From Streptomonospora litoralis (GTDB lineage Bacteria > Actinomycetota > Actinomycetes > Streptosporangiales > Streptosporangiaceae), in assembly GCF_004323735.1 (NCBI RefSeq), contig NZ_CP036456.1, positions 1 to 64,000 on the forward strand: a stretch of DNA of 64,000 nt, in the 5' to 3' direction. The translations under genes and the position numbers were made by a program. The notes beneath the pieces were generated by a model. It did not search any database and had not been told where the DNA came from. It saw only the letters and a program-made list of their open reading frames with translations. This document shows, piece after piece, positions 63,881-64,000 of the stretch; within the stretch, counting starts at the first letter, position 1; every line of letters starts with the position of its first letter.

Positions 63881-64000
63881 GCGGGGTCCTCGGTGTCGGG
63901 CAGGGCGCGCATGCCGTTGGCGAGCGCGTCGGTTCCGGGGCCGGCCCCGAGGACGTTGTCCTGCAGGTAGCGCGCGCACCGTTCGCGCTCCTGCCGGCGG
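63877..64000 (-). CDS. Partial hypothetical protein (runs off the window)
   Basis: The C-terminal 40 codons only: RERCARYLQDNVLGAG ... ALANGMRALPDTEDPA then stop at 63877, overlapping the next ATG. Its start lies beyond the right edge. Confidence 0.5.
   Translation of the reverse strand, partial: RRQERERCARYLQDNVLGAGPGTDALANGMRALPDTEDPA

Noticed and set aside
1-64000. CRISPR array
   Set aside because: No regularly spaced direct repeats of 24-40 bp; P1-P9 copies are promoters between genes at irregular distances.
1-64000. Integrase, transposase or IS ends
   Set aside because: No tyrosine or serine recombinase motif or DDE transposase was seen in either strand; mobility is inferred from other genes.

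Overview
The window is very GC-rich DNA with dense, overlapping genes, GTG starts and Streptomyces-type accessory families (DUF2637/Spd, TraB/FtsK, DUF6221, DUF6011, DUF4352, XRE-TPR). This points to an actinomycete host, possibly Nocardiopsaceae or Streptomycetaceae; the family cannot be fixed from sequence alone. No rRNA or core housekeeping operon is present. The whole window reads as one mobile element: a temperate siphophage or phage-plasmid that also carries plasmid-type transfer genes. No integrase, ParA or replication initiator was recognised, so one end of the element probably lies outside.

Layout. (1) 0.2-9.5 kb, plus strand: a transfer-like operon with a DUF2637/SpdB2-type membrane protein, an Arg/Ala-rich basic protein, a TraB/FtsK-like DNA translocase followed by a repeat-rich non-coding stretch resembling a transfer locus, a YdjM-like membrane hydrolase and three tandem DUF6221 genes. 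(2) 9.5-14.2 kb: small genes, then a lysis cassette (CHAP endolysin plus membrane/holin-like proteins). (3) 14.2-23.2 kb: cargo. This includes a HemB-like gene lacking both Schiff-base lysines, a HemC gene, an XRE-TPR regulator, a 45-aa hydrophilic peptide translationally coupled to a PIMT-type methyltransferase (possible RiPP), and two DUF4352-type secreted proteins. (4) 23.2-28.4 kb, minus: a tightly overlapping surface-glycan or virion-decoration cassette (GT-B enzyme, second glycosyltransferase, FkbM methyltransferase, sulfotransferase, DXD glycosyltransferase, class I methyltransferase). (5) 28.4-48.9 kb: the virion module read right to left: terminases, portal (inverted), scaffold, capsid, connectors, tail tube, frameshifted tail chaperones, tape measure, tail hub, PhoD-fused tail protein and fibre. 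(6) 48.9-51.3 kb: ParB-like and Mom/adenine-methylase-like DNA modification genes and an odd tRNA. (7) 51.3-64 kb: early genes in short operons, an N6-methylase-like protein, an ArdC-like domain, ParB, zinc-ribbon proteins, a gp7-like head protein and a DEDD exonuclease.

Regulation. Eight minus-strand and one plus-strand copies of a nearly invariant AT-rich promoter (-35 TTGCTA/TTGATA, exactly 17 bp spacer, -10 TATGAT, then a GATAT box at the predicted start) stand out in the GC-rich background. Seven of them head early operons between 52 and 60.5 kb. The plus-strand copy drives a small duplicated-HTH protein (60553-60969) divergent from that block, the best candidate for the regulon's controller. 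Two copies place the predicted transcription start on the ATG itself, implying leaderless mRNAs.

The most unusual items are this promoter regulon, the lysine-less HemB with HemC, a PhoD phosphatase that appears to have been inserted into and split a tail hub protein, the peptide/PIMT pair, the inverted portal gene, the coexistence of conjugation and virion genes, and a tRNA lacking U8 and U33.
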